Shown here piece by piece: positions 1-8,916 of a stretch of 64,000 nucleotides of DNA (position 1 is its first letter; each line of letters opens with the position of its first letter). The notes under the pieces are model-generated. The model was given only the letters and a program-made list of their open reading frames with translations, was not told where the DNA came from and did no database searches. The translations under genes and the position numbers were made by a program. The stretch is taken from assembly GCF_022664535.1 (NCBI RefSeq), contig NZ_JAKUJY010000015.1, forward strand, positions 49,307-113,306. Direction: 5' to 3'. The DNA comes from Sphingobium trunci. Lineage in GTDB: Bacteria; Pseudomonadota; Alphaproteobacteria; Sphingomonadales; Sphingomonadaceae.

Positions 1-262
1 TGGCAAATCCGGCATCCGCGCGAACGCGCTGATCGTCGGCTTGGTGGTCAGCGAAGCGTTGCGAGCGGCCTTCCCGGCGGATCGCCTGGCTTTCTTTGAA
101 AGCCATCACCTGACACCACAGCTCGGAACGCCCATGGATGTCGCCCAGGCCGTGGCATTCCTGGCCTCGGACGAAGCGAGCTTCATCACCGGTCATGCCC
201 TCGCCGTTGATGGCGGCTTCACGGCGCACAGCCCCGTTTTCGCCGGGATATCGGCCGCCTAA
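1..262 (+). CDS. SDR family oxidoreductase, C-terminal part (5' end outside window)
   Basis: The reading frame is open from base 2 and lacks its start, so only the last 86 residues of a short-chain dehydrogenase/reductase are visible. The C-terminal SDR signature is clear: IRANAL after the lost active site, then the helix AVAFLASDEASFITGHAL, then AVDGGFTA, the usual substrate-side end of classical SDRs (GxxxxVDGG). SDRs use NAD(P)H to interconvert alcohols and ketones in the cytosol. The substrate cannot be told because the Rossmann half and the YxxxK motif lie outside the window. It shares its strand with the CoA-transferase and MaoC genes that follow, so it may act in the same acyl-CoA pathway. 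Confidence 0.85.
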   Translation, partial: GKSGIRANALIVGLVVSEALRAAFPADRLAFFESHHLTPQLGTPMDVAQAVAFLASDEASFITGHALAVDGGFTAHSPVFAGISAA

Positions 263-398
263 GCCCTGTCAGGGGGCAGACGGCACGGGGACATGAAGGT
301 CTGCCAATACACAGCCGATATGGAACTTGCTCAAAAGGCAATTGTGCCGTTGCCCCACTCTTCGCTACGCGCAACTATTTCCAGTCGCGGAGAAAGTC

Positions 399-1604
399 AT
401 GCTGCCCCTTGCCGGCGTAAAAGTCATAGATCTCACGTCCGTTGCGATGGGCCCATTTGCTAGCCAGTGGTTGGGCGATTTCGGTGCCGACATCGTAAAG
501 GTGGAGGCGCCGCAAGGAGACACCACGCGGAACACGGGCCCTGGAAACGAACCAGGGATGGCCGCGATATATCTGGGTACCAACCGAAACAAGCGCAGCA
601 TCATCCTCGATCTGAAACGTACCGAGGCTAGGGAAGCATTGTTGAAGCTCGTCGACACTGCGGACATTTTCATGCACAGTGTGCGCCCGCAGAAGCTCAG
701 GAAACTGGGTTTGGATCCTGACGCGCTACTCGCCCGCAATCCTCGTCTCGTCTATGCCGGCTTTCATGGTTTTGCCGAGGCCGGACCTTATGGTGGCCGC
801 CCCGCCTATGACGATATTATCCAAGGCCTTTGCGGCAGCGCCGCGCTGATGCGCCAGCAAAGCGGTGAGGCGCGCTATTTCCCGACGATCATGGCCGACA
901 AGACGACCGGAGTTATCGGCGCTATTGCGATCCTGGCTGCGCTGCGCGGGCGAGATGCGTCAGGCAAGGGCAGCTATGTCGAAATACCGATGTTCGAATC
1001 CATGGTCGCCTTTAACCTGCAGGAGCATTTTTACGGCGCGCACTTCGTGCCGCCATTAGCGCCTCCAGTCTATCCGCGCGTTATGTCGCCGTCGCGCAAG
1101 CCGCACAAGACGATCGATTCCTACATCTGCGTCATGCCTTATACCGACGCGCATTGGCGGGACTTCTTTGCCGAGGTGGGAACCCCTGAGATTGCATTCG
1201 AAGAGCGTTTTACCGGCATTTCGCGCCGAACACAGAATATCGATGCACTCTATGCCCTTGCCGCCCAGCATATTGCGACCAAGACGACCGCCGAGTGGAT
1301 TGACATATTCAACCGCCTTCAGATCCCGGCCGCACCGATGCTGGAACTCGTTGATCTGCTGGAAGATGAACATCTGGCCCAGACCGGCTTTTTCGAAGTA
1401 TTGGACGATGAGAAGATCGGCAAGGTGCGCTTTACGGGTGTGCCTGTCCTGATCGACGGTGAGCGTCTCCCCATCAACTTTCCCCCACGGCTCGGCGAAC
1501 ATGGCCGTATCATCCTGGCTGAAGCGGGATTAACCGAGGAGGAGATCAATACCGTCCTGTCCGAACCTCGGCATCCCACTCAACACGAAAGCACACCGGC
1601 ATGA
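399..1604 (+). CDS. CaiB/BaiF family (class III) CoA-transferase
   Basis: This is a 401-residue class III CoA-transferase, the family that moves CoA between carboxylic acids, such as carnitine, formyl/oxalate or aromatic acids. It starts with the typical LAGVKVIDLT strand and has the SQWLGDFGADIVKVE CoA-binding segment, the TNRNKRSI loop and an IMADKTTG motif holding the likely catalytic Asp (about residue 167). I chose ATG 399 over the upstream ATG 327 because family homology begins there and GGAG at 389-392 is well placed. The stop overlaps the next start by 4 bp (ATGA), so it is probably translationally coupled to the MaoC gene. A role in activating the acid substrate is likely; the substrate is unknown. 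Confidence 0.9.
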   Translation: MLPLAGVKVIDLTSVAMGPFASQWLGDFGADIVKVEAPQGDTTRNTGPGNEPGMAAIYLGTNRNKRSIILDLKRTEAREALLKLVDTADIFMHSVRPQKLRKLGLDPDALLARNPRLVYAGFHGFAEAGPYGGRPAYDDIIQGLCGSAALMRQQSGEARYFPTIMADKTTGVIGAIAILAALRGRDASGKGSYVEIPMFESMVAFNLQEHFYGAHFVPPLAPPVYPRVMSPSRKPHKTIDSYICVMPYTDAHWRDFFAEVGTPEIAFEERFTGISRRTQNIDALYALAAQHIATKTTAEWIDIFNRLQIPAAPMLELVDLLEDEHLAQTGFFEVLDDEKIGKVRFTGVPVLIDGERLPINFPPRLGEHGRIILAEAGLTEEEINTVLSEPRHPTQHESTPA

Positions 1605-2071
1605 ACGATACCACCACCATCACCCAACTTGGCCGTGGTCCCTATTGGCAGGAAGTCTCGGTGGGTGACAAGTTCCGTACATACGAGCGCACCATCACCG
1701 AAACCGACCTGGTAAGTTTCATCAACGTTACCGGCATGTTGGAAACCCAGTTTACTGCGTCCGCGCTGCACGCCGGTCCCATCCAGGGCCGCCTGATTCC
1801 CGCTGCGTTGACCTACGGCATTATCGAAGGTTTTCAGTTCCAGTCGCTCATCCAGGGTGTCGGCCTCGCTTTGCTGGACGTCGCCATAAAGGCGCACGCA
1901 CCGGTCAGGGTGGGCGACACCATCCATGCGATCATCGAAGTCACTCTGATAAAGCCGACCAGCAAGGGCAATCGCGCCATCGTCGCATCCGAAGTCAAGG
2001 TCTTCAATCAGGACGACCTGCTGGTTCTATCCTATGTCGTTACGCGGATGGTCGCAGGCAAGCCCGAATAA
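1601..2071 (+). CDS. MaoC-like hotdog-fold dehydratase
   Basis: This 156-residue protein belongs to the MaoC/FAS1-dehydratase-like hotdog group, whose members hydrate or dehydrate enoyl-CoA thioesters. Visible features are the N-terminal EVSVGDKF strand, the TERTITETDLVSF helix region, the LIPAALTYGIIEG central helix and the PVRVGDTIHAIIEV strand, all typical of single-hotdog MaoC proteins. The canonical D-x5-H hydratase motif is not obvious, so it may be a non-catalytic or divergent hydratase. It overlaps the CoA-transferase by 4 bp, pointing to joint function. A decayed IS110 transposase begins within a few bases of its stop, so the downstream part of this operon may have been lost. Confidence 0.75.
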   Translation: MNDTTTITQLGRGPYWQEVSVGDKFRTYERTITETDLVSFINVTGMLETQFTASALHAGPIQGRLIPAALTYGIIEGFQFQSLIQGVGLALLDVAIKAHAPVRVGDTIHAIIEVTLIKPTSKGNRAIVASEVKVFNQDDLLVLSYVVTRMVAGKPE

Positions 2072-2075
2072 GCGG

Positions 2076-2807
2076 TCCGGGCCGTCCCAGGCGCTGGCTG
2101 CATTGATCCGCAAGCATGCAACCGACGCCGAAAAGGTTGTCTTTGAGACAGGTCCGTTGTCCGTATGGTTTTATCACGCGCTCACGTCGCAAGGACTGCC
2201 CGCGATCTGCAGTGATGCCCGCCATGCAAAAGCTGCGCTCGATATGGCGTCTAACAATACCGACGCTGACGACGCCGATGGGCTGACCCATCTGGCCGAA
2301 GTGGGATTTTACCGTGAAGTCTGCGTCAAGGACTTTGACAGCATGCTCTCGCGTATCTTGATCAACGCCCGTTCGAAGCTTTTCTGGATCGGCATCGAAA
2401 TCTCGAACCAGATAAGCGGAATGCTGAAGGTCTTCGGGTTGGCGTCCGGAGTAACTGCTACTGCCGTCATCGCGGCGGCCGAAAATCCCGCAAAATTCAA
2501 GCGATCGCGATCGGTCGGAGCATGGCTGGGACTGACGACCCGTCGTTATAAATCGGGCGAAGTCGATTATGATGGCCATATCTCGAGGCGTGGCGACGCA
2601 CATCTGCGCGGACCGCTTTACGACGCCGCTATTGGCATCCTGATACGTGCCCGAGCTGATAGCGATTTACGGACTTGCGGTACGAGGCTCCGTGAACGGA
2701 TCGCCTTCAAACTCGCTACCGTCGCGCTGCCAGAAAGCTTGCCGTCATCGTGCATACCATTTTTGCAATCGGACGAGTTGTTCGACAAAGTCCCGGTCGC
2801 GACCTGA
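2076..2807 (+). pseudogene. IS110-family transposase remnant, 5' truncated with internal deletion
   Basis: The translation matches IS110-type transposases: a DARHAKAALDMA motif, a NTDADDADGLTHLAEVGF segment and the C-terminal SVGAWLGLTTRRYKSGEVDY and ISRRGDAHLRG motifs. The N-terminal part of the DEDD domain with its first catalytic Asp is missing, and MLKVFGLASG runs straight into VTATAVIAAAENPAKF, so roughly 70 residues between the two domains are absent compared with full-length members. The frame is still open and by chance continues back into the maoC-like gene. Transposition-dead scar; it marks an old rearrangement edge. Confidence 0.85.
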
Positions 2808-3150
2808 CAGCCGTTCCTAACCCGCGCGTTGAGCGTAAACAGCTGTCCCTGCGGGGACGTGGGCTGCTCTATTCCGCAGAGTCCGTTGCATTAGGCCTTC
2901 TGGCTGCCAATGCGCTCCAAACATAAGAAAGATCGTCCGCGATGCCCCTTCATGCGTCGGCTTATATCGGTCGCGAAGACGACCATGCTTCCGGCATACA
3001 CACCCATACCATAAAAAGGCTTGATCAGGTGATATGCGATTAGAGGACGGGCACCTAAGATGCCAGGTCAGCGCATCCATGAATACGATAAACAGTTCGA
3101 CGCTGCCAGCGAACAACTTTAGAACATGGGATTGAAAACGCCGTTGCACA
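2808..3150. other. Intergenic stretch, no gene seen
   Basis: About 340 bp between the IS110 remnant and the stop of the SDR gene. A 125-codon minus-strand frame exists but resembles nothing I know and extends into the SDR gene. It is probably the tail of the IS element plus decayed flanking sequence. Confidence 0.5.
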
Positions 3151-4065
3151 TCAGAAGGAAGGCGACCACGACGCGTCTCTAACGATAATATCATTCATAT
3201 CCAAAATTTCGGTCAAATGGGCTGAGACATCCTCAGGAGTCAGATTTGAGTCTGAGTAACCCCGAGATTCAACCATCACCAGGCGTGAGACGTGCCCTCC
3301 CCCCGTGCAAAGGACTTCGCCGTTCAGTTGACAAGATGCGTGTGCGAGGAACGCCACTACCGGTGCAACCATCCGCGCCGGCATTGCCGATCTAAATTGC
3401 TCGATTGCCTCCTTGGGGAGGCCGAATGCGCTGGGCCCCAGCGAATCTTCAGATAGGCGCGTAAACGCGCGCGGCGCAATTGAATTCACCCTGACCCCCA
3501 GCGGAGCTGCCTCGAGGGCAAGGTTAAGGCTAAATCCGAACACCGCGCCCTTCGCCGAGCCATAGGTAATCACCGCCGGTGATCCGAGCATACCTTCGGA
3601 TATTGTGTTGACGATGCGGCCATTTCGCTTGCACAATTCTTTCCACGCGGCCGAAGTGACCTGCACGGTACCCAAAAAATGTATATCAAGGGCGTGCTGA
3701 TAATCCTGGATTGCTACTTGCGCGAAACTCGCGTGGACATTGAAGCCGGCGTTGTTGATGAGGATATCGACCCCTCCGAACGCGGCCACTGCCGCCTCTA
3801 CGATCGAGGCAGCGCCCTCGGGCGTGGCAACCGACGCGCTGTGCGCAACGGCGCGCCCTCCCCTCTCAACAATTTCTCGCACCACATCATCCGCGGGGCC
3901 AACCTTCTCTCCACCTTCCGAGCTCTCGTCGAGATCGTTTACGACCACCAAAGCGCCACGGTCGGCCAACAGAAGCGCGTATTCGCGGCCGAGGCCGCGA
4001 CCCGCGCCAGTTATGATGGCAACCTGATCGTCGAAGCGTAGCGAACTTTGGAAAGAGCTCGTCAT
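3151..4065 (-). CDS. SDR family oxidoreductase (multifunctional-enzyme-like hydroxyacyl-CoA dehydrogenase type)
   Basis: This 304-residue classical SDR has TGAGRGLG (residues 19-26) for NAD(P) binding, NNAG near 104-107, Ser156 and the Y168-x3-K172 pair (YGSAK). The insertion after VVVNDLDE (an SSEGGEKVGPADDVVREI segment) is typical of the SDRs resembling the dehydrogenase domain of peroxisomal multifunctional enzyme type 2, which oxidise 3-hydroxyacyl-CoA or steroid alcohols. It is last in the minus-strand operon that starts near 12.7 kb; a 123-bp gap separates it from the ThDP enzyme, so it may also have its own promoter. Exact substrate unknown. Confidence 0.88.
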   Translation of the reverse strand: MTSSFQSSLRFDDQVAIITGAGRGLGREYALLLADRGALVVVNDLDESSEGGEKVGPADDVVREIVERGGRAVAHSASVATPEGAASIVEAAVAAFGGVDILINNAGFNVHASFAQVAIQDYQHALDIHFLGTVQVTSAAWKELCKRNGRIVNTISEGMLGSPAVITYGSAKGAVFGFSLNLALEAAPLGVRVNSIAPRAFTRLSEDSLGPSAFGLPKEAIEQFRSAMPARMVAPVVAFLAHASCQLNGEVLCTGGGHVSRLVMVESRGYSDSNLTPEDVSAHLTEILDMNDIIVRDASWSPSF

Positions 4066-4188
4066 GACTGTTCAGAGATCCTCATCATCTGGAGCCGAGT
4101 TCGATCTCATTTGAGGGCGAGCAGAAAGAACGTTCAATCTGGCAGTGCCCAATTTAGCCGCGTTGGGAAAGCTCCTCTTCACGGCCCG

Positions 4189-5856
4189 TCAGAGCCGCGT
4201 GTCGATGGCGATATCGATCAGCGTCGGCAACTCACTGGCGAGCGCCGCCGGTAGCGCCGCCCTTACATCGTGGAGGGTTTCCACGCGGACGGCCGGCATG
4301 CCCCACCCCTTTGCAAGGGATGTAAAATCCAGCATCGGATCTATCAGATCCATCGCCTCGAAATGACCGGTCCTAGCGGCGTGATCGCCGATAGCATTGG
4401 TCCGCTGCTTCAGAATGCGATAGGATCGATTGTTGAAGATGAGGAACGGGATGGCTAGGCGCCGGTTCATCGCCGTCCAAAGAGACTGAATGCTGTAGAG
4501 AGCGCTGCCGTCGCCCGACAGGGCAACGACGGGTCGGTCGGGCATCGCCAGCTTGGCGCCGATCGCTTGCGGCAACGCCATGCCAATGCCGCCCCCGCGA
4601 AGCCCGTAGTAGCTTTGCGGATCGTCACTGATGATTAGGTCGCGCAATCCTGGGTTGGAAGATAATATCTCCTCCACAACGACCGCATTTGAGGGCAGGA
4701 TTTCCCCGATAAGGTGAAGCAGCGCCATGGGCTGGATTGGGCTGGCCCCGTATAGGCTTTGCGCCTTGCTCACTGCCGCACGACGCCGCTGGGAACTCGC
4801 CTGACCGATCGTTGACCGGCGTTCACTTGCCGCCTTGCGGTCGCCATCGGCCTGGCGATCGGCGATGGCCGCAGTCAATTCCGGCAGGGTCGCCTTAGGG
4901 TCGCCCAACAGCGCGGCCTCCGTGGGGAAATTCTTGCCCAATTCCCACGGGTCCACATCCAGGTGAACGATCCGCGTGCCCGGCGCGAACGCTTCCGCGC
5001 CCGTCGGTAATGACATAGTGAACAGGTCGCCACCAATCGATATGACCAGGTCATGCTGTTGCGACAGCGCCTGAACCGCAGTACCGAGCCGGGTAACCAG
5101 CCCCGCAAACAGCGGGTGGGACGCGGGGAAGGACGCGCTGTCCGCCATCGCTTCGCAATAGACAGGCGCGCCGATCAGCTCAGCGAGCGCGACGAGCTCG
5201 GGGTGAGCGAAGCTCTTCGACACCGCATCGCCGGCGAAGATGAGCGGTGCCTTTGCCGCAGCGATCAGCTCTGCCGCATGGGCGATGACCGATGCATCGG
5301 CGCGCAGACCACTGCCCACACGCGTCGGCGCCATCATGTCGATGTCGGCACTGTCGCTGAGGACATTGTCGGGCAACGACAGAAACACGGGGCCCATAGG
5401 CGGCGTCAGCGCGACCTTGCAGGCGCGATGCAGGGCTCTCGGCAAATCCTCCAGCGAGCGCACTTCGGTCGACCATTTTACATAGGGTCGAGCCATGACG
5501 GCGAGATCATCCCACAGAAGAGGTTCGGCCAGAGCGATGTCGTTATGATGCTGGCCCGCTGTTACCAATATAGGGGCACCTGCTTTCTTGGCGTTGTAAA
5601 GCATGCCAAGCGCATTGCCGAGGCCCGGAGCTGCGTGTAGGTTAACGGCGGCGAGCTTACCAGTCGCCACCGCATATCCATGCGCCATTCCCATGGCGGA
5701 CCCTTCGTGAAGGGCCAGCACATATTGCGGTTTCTTCTCCACCGCGTAGGCGTCCATCAGAGTCAACTCAGTCGTGCCCGGGTTGCCGAACAGATACTCG
5801 ACACCCTCCTGTCGCAACAGTTCCAGGAATGCGTGCTTTCCGGCGATCATTGCCAT
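4189..5856 (-). CDS. Thiamine-diphosphate enzyme, benzoylformate decarboxylase-like
   Basis: This 555-residue ThDP-dependent enzyme has the three-domain POX/decarboxylase layout. The N-terminal Pyr domain has GNPGTTEL, catalytic Glu51 (ALHEGSAMG) and His74 in NLHAAPGLGNALG, matching the active-site His of benzoylformate decarboxylase. The C-terminal PP domain has the Mg/ThDP motif GDGS (448-451) ending in NN (475-476). Family members decarboxylate 2-oxo acids or ligate the resulting aldehyde; acetolactate synthase is less likely given the His motif. Start and the upstream gene's stop overlap by one base (TGATG). Next to the aldehyde dehydrogenase in this operon, a step 2-oxo acid to aldehyde to acid is plausible, but this is inference. 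Confidence 0.85.
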   Translation of the reverse strand: MAMIAGKHAFLELLRQEGVEYLFGNPGTTELTLMDAYAVEKKPQYVLALHEGSAMGMAHGYAVATGKLAAVNLHAAPGLGNALGMLYNAKKAGAPILVTAGQHHNDIALAEPLLWDDLAVMARPYVKWSTEVRSLEDLPRALHRACKVALTPPMGPVFLSLPDNVLSDSADIDMMAPTRVGSGLRADASVIAHAAELIAAAKAPLIFAGDAVSKSFAHPELVALAELIGAPVYCEAMADSASFPASHPLFAGLVTRLGTAVQALSQQHDLVISIGGDLFTMSLPTGAEAFAPGTRIVHLDVDPWELGKNFPTEAALLGDPKATLPELTAAIADRQADGDRKAASERRSTIGQASSQRRRAAVSKAQSLYGASPIQPMALLHLIGEILPSNAVVVEEILSSNPGLRDLIISDDPQSYYGLRGGGIGMALPQAIGAKLAMPDRPVVALSGDGSALYSIQSLWTAMNRRLAIPFLIFNNRSYRILKQRTNAIGDHAARTGHFEAMDLIDPMLDFTSLAKGWGMPAVRVETLHDVRAALPAALASELPTLIDIAIDTRL

Positions 5857-8003
5857 CAGTTGCTGGCCTCGACAGCTGGCGACACGATCAGACCATCGAG
5901 CGCGATCACACCCTCGCCTTCAAGCAGCACACGCAACGGATTGACGTCGAGTTCCGCGATATGGTCGCCATGGTCGTTCATCAACCGGGATACCGCCAGC
6001 AACGCATCGACCAAGGCGCCCCGATCGCTTGGCCTGCCGCGGCGAGCGCTGGCCAGCAAAGGTGAAAGCCCCGCCTCGTCGATCATGCTTTCGGCATCGA
6101 AGCGGGAAAGCGGTATGGGGCGGATGGATACGCTAGCCAACGCCTCCGCCAGCACCCCGCCCATGCCCACCATCACGACCGGCCCGAAGGCCGAATCATG
6201 CTTGGCCCCGACGATGACCTCGACACCCTCCGGCGCAGTTTCCTGGACCAGAACGCCCTCTATATGCGCTGCGGAATTATAGGCCGCGGCGTTGGCGACG
6301 ATGCTGTCCCATGTCGCCGACACATCGCTTTCGGACACGCCCAGCACCACGCCGCCGGCCTCTGTTTTGTGTGCGATGTCGGGCGACAGTATCTTCATGA
6401 CGACCGGAAAGCCGATGGCAGTTGCGGCCTTGAGTGCATCGCCCCCCCCCCGGGCAACGGCTTCCCGCGGTGATCGCAGGCCATAGGCGGCCAGCAAGGC
6501 GCGCGTTTCGGTTTCCAGAAGGGGCACGGAGCTGGGGAAGACCGACAGCTCTCCCGATGAACCAACCGCAGGAGAACTCAAGATGGCTTTTCGGTCCGCC
6601 TCCCAAACCGTCCGCGCCTTGATAGCCGCCGCGCATTCGTCGAGCGATTCGAACACTGGGATATCGAGCGCGCGCAGCGCGTCGGTCTGCTCGCGACCAT
6701 AATCGGCGGGCATCCAGCGAACCAGACAGATCATCTTGCCCGATCGCTTGGCGGCTTCGGCAACGACCGGCGGAACGACGCGCAGGATGTGGACGCCGAA
6801 GGGCAGGACTACGACCAGGACGTCGACGTCAGGGTCTTCAAGGAAGGCCTGTACGGAGTCGATCATGATCTGCGGGTTGGACGTGACCGCGCCGGCCGGA
6901 TCGAAGGGATTGCCAGGCGTCGAGAATTCCGATGTGGCACCGAGCTTCCCCAGCGTTTCGGGCGCTAGGACGGCCAGCGGTATGCCTAATTCCTCGAACA
7001 AGTCCGCGCTATAGACGGCCAGGCCCCCCGACACGCTGACCACGCCAACCTTGCCGCCGCCCCAGTCGCGCCGCGACTGAAATATGGCGGCAACGGGCAA
7101 CAGTGAATCGATGTTGTCCACCCGAATGATGCCGTTCTGACGAAAGAAGCCGTCATAAACGCCGTCCGACCCGATGAGGGCGCCCGTGTGTGCCTGAGCC
7201 TTCTCGGCACCGAGCGACGAACGGCCGACCTTCAGCGCGATGATCGGCTTGCCAGCCTCCAAAGCCACCCGTGACGCGGCGCCGAAGGACCGAACGTCGC
7301 GGATGCTTTCAAGGTACAGGATAAGGGCCCGGCTATGTTCGTCCTCCACGGCGGCCAGCATGAGATCCGACACCTGCAGATCCATTTCGTTGCCGGTTGA
7401 AAACCATAGACTGGGTCCCATGCCACGCTCGTCCGCGCGGGTCAGCATCGCGGTTCCGATCGCACCCGATTGAGTGATGAAAGCGATGTTGCCGGCTCGA
7501 TAACGCCCGGTCAGAAAGGCGGCCGAAGTGCCCAGCGGCAATTTGCCCGCCGCGCTGAAATAGCCCGTGCAATTGGGGCCGACGACCCGCACTCCGGCTG
7601 CCTTGGCGACCGCCTTGAGTTCTGCCTGGCGTTGCGCGCCGAGCTCGCCAGTTTCGGCAAAGCCGCTGGAAATGACGATCGCCGCCTTTACTCCCTTACG
7701 GCCGCAGGCGGCGATTGCCGTCGCCACCGCATCGCGCGGCACGACGATCAGAGCGACGTCGGGATTGCCCTCGATGTCATCGACACTGGCGTAGGCGCGA
7801 TGGCCACCAATCGTGTCCCGCTTCGGGTTGACCGGATAGACCGGTCCTTCGAATTGGCTAGCGGCCAACACCCGGATCGGGTTGCCGGACATTTTGCCCG
7901 GGTCATCAGATACGCCGACGAGCGCGACGCCCGTTGGTCGAATGAGTGCGCGCACTCCCTCACCGATCTTCCCGGCATCGGGCGCAATGGGCTTATCCAC
8001 CAT
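5856..8003 (-). CDS. Acetate--CoA ligase family protein (ADP-forming acyl-CoA synthetase)
   Basis: This 715-residue protein fuses the alpha- and beta-type domains of ADP-forming acyl-CoA synthetases. Order: CoA-binding Rossmann domain (about 20-150), succinyl-CoA-ligase-like domains with GPNCTGYF and ITQSGAIG, phosphohistidine region AHTGALIG (His272), then a C-terminal ATP-grasp domain (about 490-710) with PVVMKILSPDIAHKTEAGGV. It couples thioester formation to ATP and could activate the acid released by the aldehyde dehydrogenase. It overlaps both neighbours by a single base, the sign of a tightly coupled operon. A decayed paralogue of its N-terminal part lies at 32350-33235. Confidence 0.9.
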   Translation of the reverse strand: MVDKPIAPDAGKIGEGVRALIRPTGVALVGVSDDPGKMSGNPIRVLAASQFEGPVYPVNPKRDTIGGHRAYASVDDIEGNPDVALIVVPRDAVATAIAACGRKGVKAAIVISSGFAETGELGAQRQAELKAVAKAAGVRVVGPNCTGYFSAAGKLPLGTSAAFLTGRYRAGNIAFITQSGAIGTAMLTRADERGMGPSLWFSTGNEMDLQVSDLMLAAVEDEHSRALILYLESIRDVRSFGAASRVALEAGKPIIALKVGRSSLGAEKAQAHTGALIGSDGVYDGFFRQNGIIRVDNIDSLLPVAAIFQSRRDWGGGKVGVVSVSGGLAVYSADLFEELGIPLAVLAPETLGKLGATSEFSTPGNPFDPAGAVTSNPQIMIDSVQAFLEDPDVDVLVVVLPFGVHILRVVPPVVAEAAKRSGKMICLVRWMPADYGREQTDALRALDIPVFESLDECAAAIKARTVWEADRKAILSSPAVGSSGELSVFPSSVPLLETETRALLAAYGLRSPREAVARGGGDALKAATAIGFPVVMKILSPDIAHKTEAGGVVLGVSESDVSATWDSIVANAAAYNSAAHIEGVLVQETAPEGVEVIVGAKHDSAFGPVVMVGMGGVLAEALASVSIRPIPLSRFDAESMIDEAGLSPLLASARRGRPSDRGALVDALLAVSRLMNDHGDHIAELDVNPLRVLLEGEGVIALDGLIVSPAVEASN

Positions 8004-8902
8004 TAGGACGCCCTCGCCAATATTCGCTCGGCCTGCACAAATTGCGGTAATTCGATGATCTGGCCATCGACCGAGAATATCGCCTTGTTCTGCCGCGTCG
8101 CCTCTTCCGCCGTTTCGATAACCTTTTTCGCCCAGGCTATCTGCTTCTCGGTGGGGGAATAGGCCCTGTGTATGCCCGCCACCTGTTTGGGCGAGATAGC
8201 CGATTTGCCGTCGAAACCGAGCCGGACGCTATAGCCCGCATCCTCCTCTGACTGATCGAGGTCGCGGTAGGACATGAACGGCGCATCGATCGCCGAAATG
8301 CCGGCGGCATGGGCGGCATGCACGATCAGGCTGCGCGCATAGACGGTATGCGGGGTCTCCCCGGGGCTGCTCGTCAGGCGGTAGCCAAATTCATTGGCCA
8401 GATCGACGATGCCCAGGACGAGCGCGCCCATACGTGGCACAGCGTTCGCAATGGCGTTCACATTCGACAAGGCCTTTATCCGCTCGATCACTGCGCCAAT
8501 TTCTACGGAACCGCGCGCGATTCCCGATTGTATCTCGGCTAGGGCGACCATGCCGTCCAGCCGGATCATATCGACCTCATCGAGAGCCTTTGCCATGAAG
8601 ATGAGGTTCGGCCGTCCCCCTACAATAGCGGTCAGGTCCAGTTCGGCATTTCCCTCATCGAAATGGGCGATGCGGATCCAGACCTCCTGTCCCGCTTTCC
8701 AAGGCCATTGGTCCAGCGCGCGACGGATGGTGTCGCGCGCGAGCTGCTTGTTGGCTGCGGTAACGCCGTCCTCAAGGTCCAGATGAACGATATCGGCGCC
8801 CGACGACGCCGACTTCACGATAAATTCCCAGTTGTCGCCGGGCACAAGCAGCTTGGATCTGCGTGCTCCGCGGGCGCGCGCTTCACACATGGTCATGGTC
8901 AT
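8003..8902 (-). CDS. HpcH/HpaI aldolase / CitE-like CoA ester lyase
   Basis: This 299-residue protein is a CitE-like beta/alpha-barrel C-C lyase: SKLLVPGDNWEFI at the start, DIVHLDLEDGV with the metal-binding and CoA-site acids, and a C-terminal GFDGKSAISPKQV motif. Relatives cleave or form citramalyl-CoA, malyl-CoA or similar beta-hydroxyacyl-CoA esters using Mg. The stop overlaps the acyl-CoA synthetase start (TAATG), so both are co-translated. Three in-frame ATGs occur within 12 bp (8902, 8896, 8890); AGAGG sits best for 8896, so the start may be 6 bp shorter. The substrate is not visible from sequence. A second CitE-like gene lies at 42412-43251. Confidence 0.85.
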   Translation of the reverse strand: MTMTMCEARARGARRSKLLVPGDNWEFIVKSASSGADIVHLDLEDGVTAANKQLARDTIRRALDQWPWKAGQEVWIRIAHFDEGNAELDLTAIVGGRPNLIFMAKALDEVDMIRLDGMVALAEIQSGIARGSVEIGAVIERIKALSNVNAIANAVPRMGALVLGIVDLANEFGYRLTSSPGETPHTVYARSLIVHAAHAAGISAIDAPFMSYRDLDQSEEDAGYSVRLGFDGKSAISPKQVAGIHRAYSPTEKQIAWAKKVIETAEEATRQNKAIFSVDGQIIELPQFVQAERILARAS

Positions 8903-8916
8903 CCTCTAATTGTCTC

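Noticed and set aside
2817..3194. 125-codon minus-strand frame
   Set aside because: No resemblance to known proteins, overlaps the SDR 3' end, and lies beside an IS scar; treated as chance.
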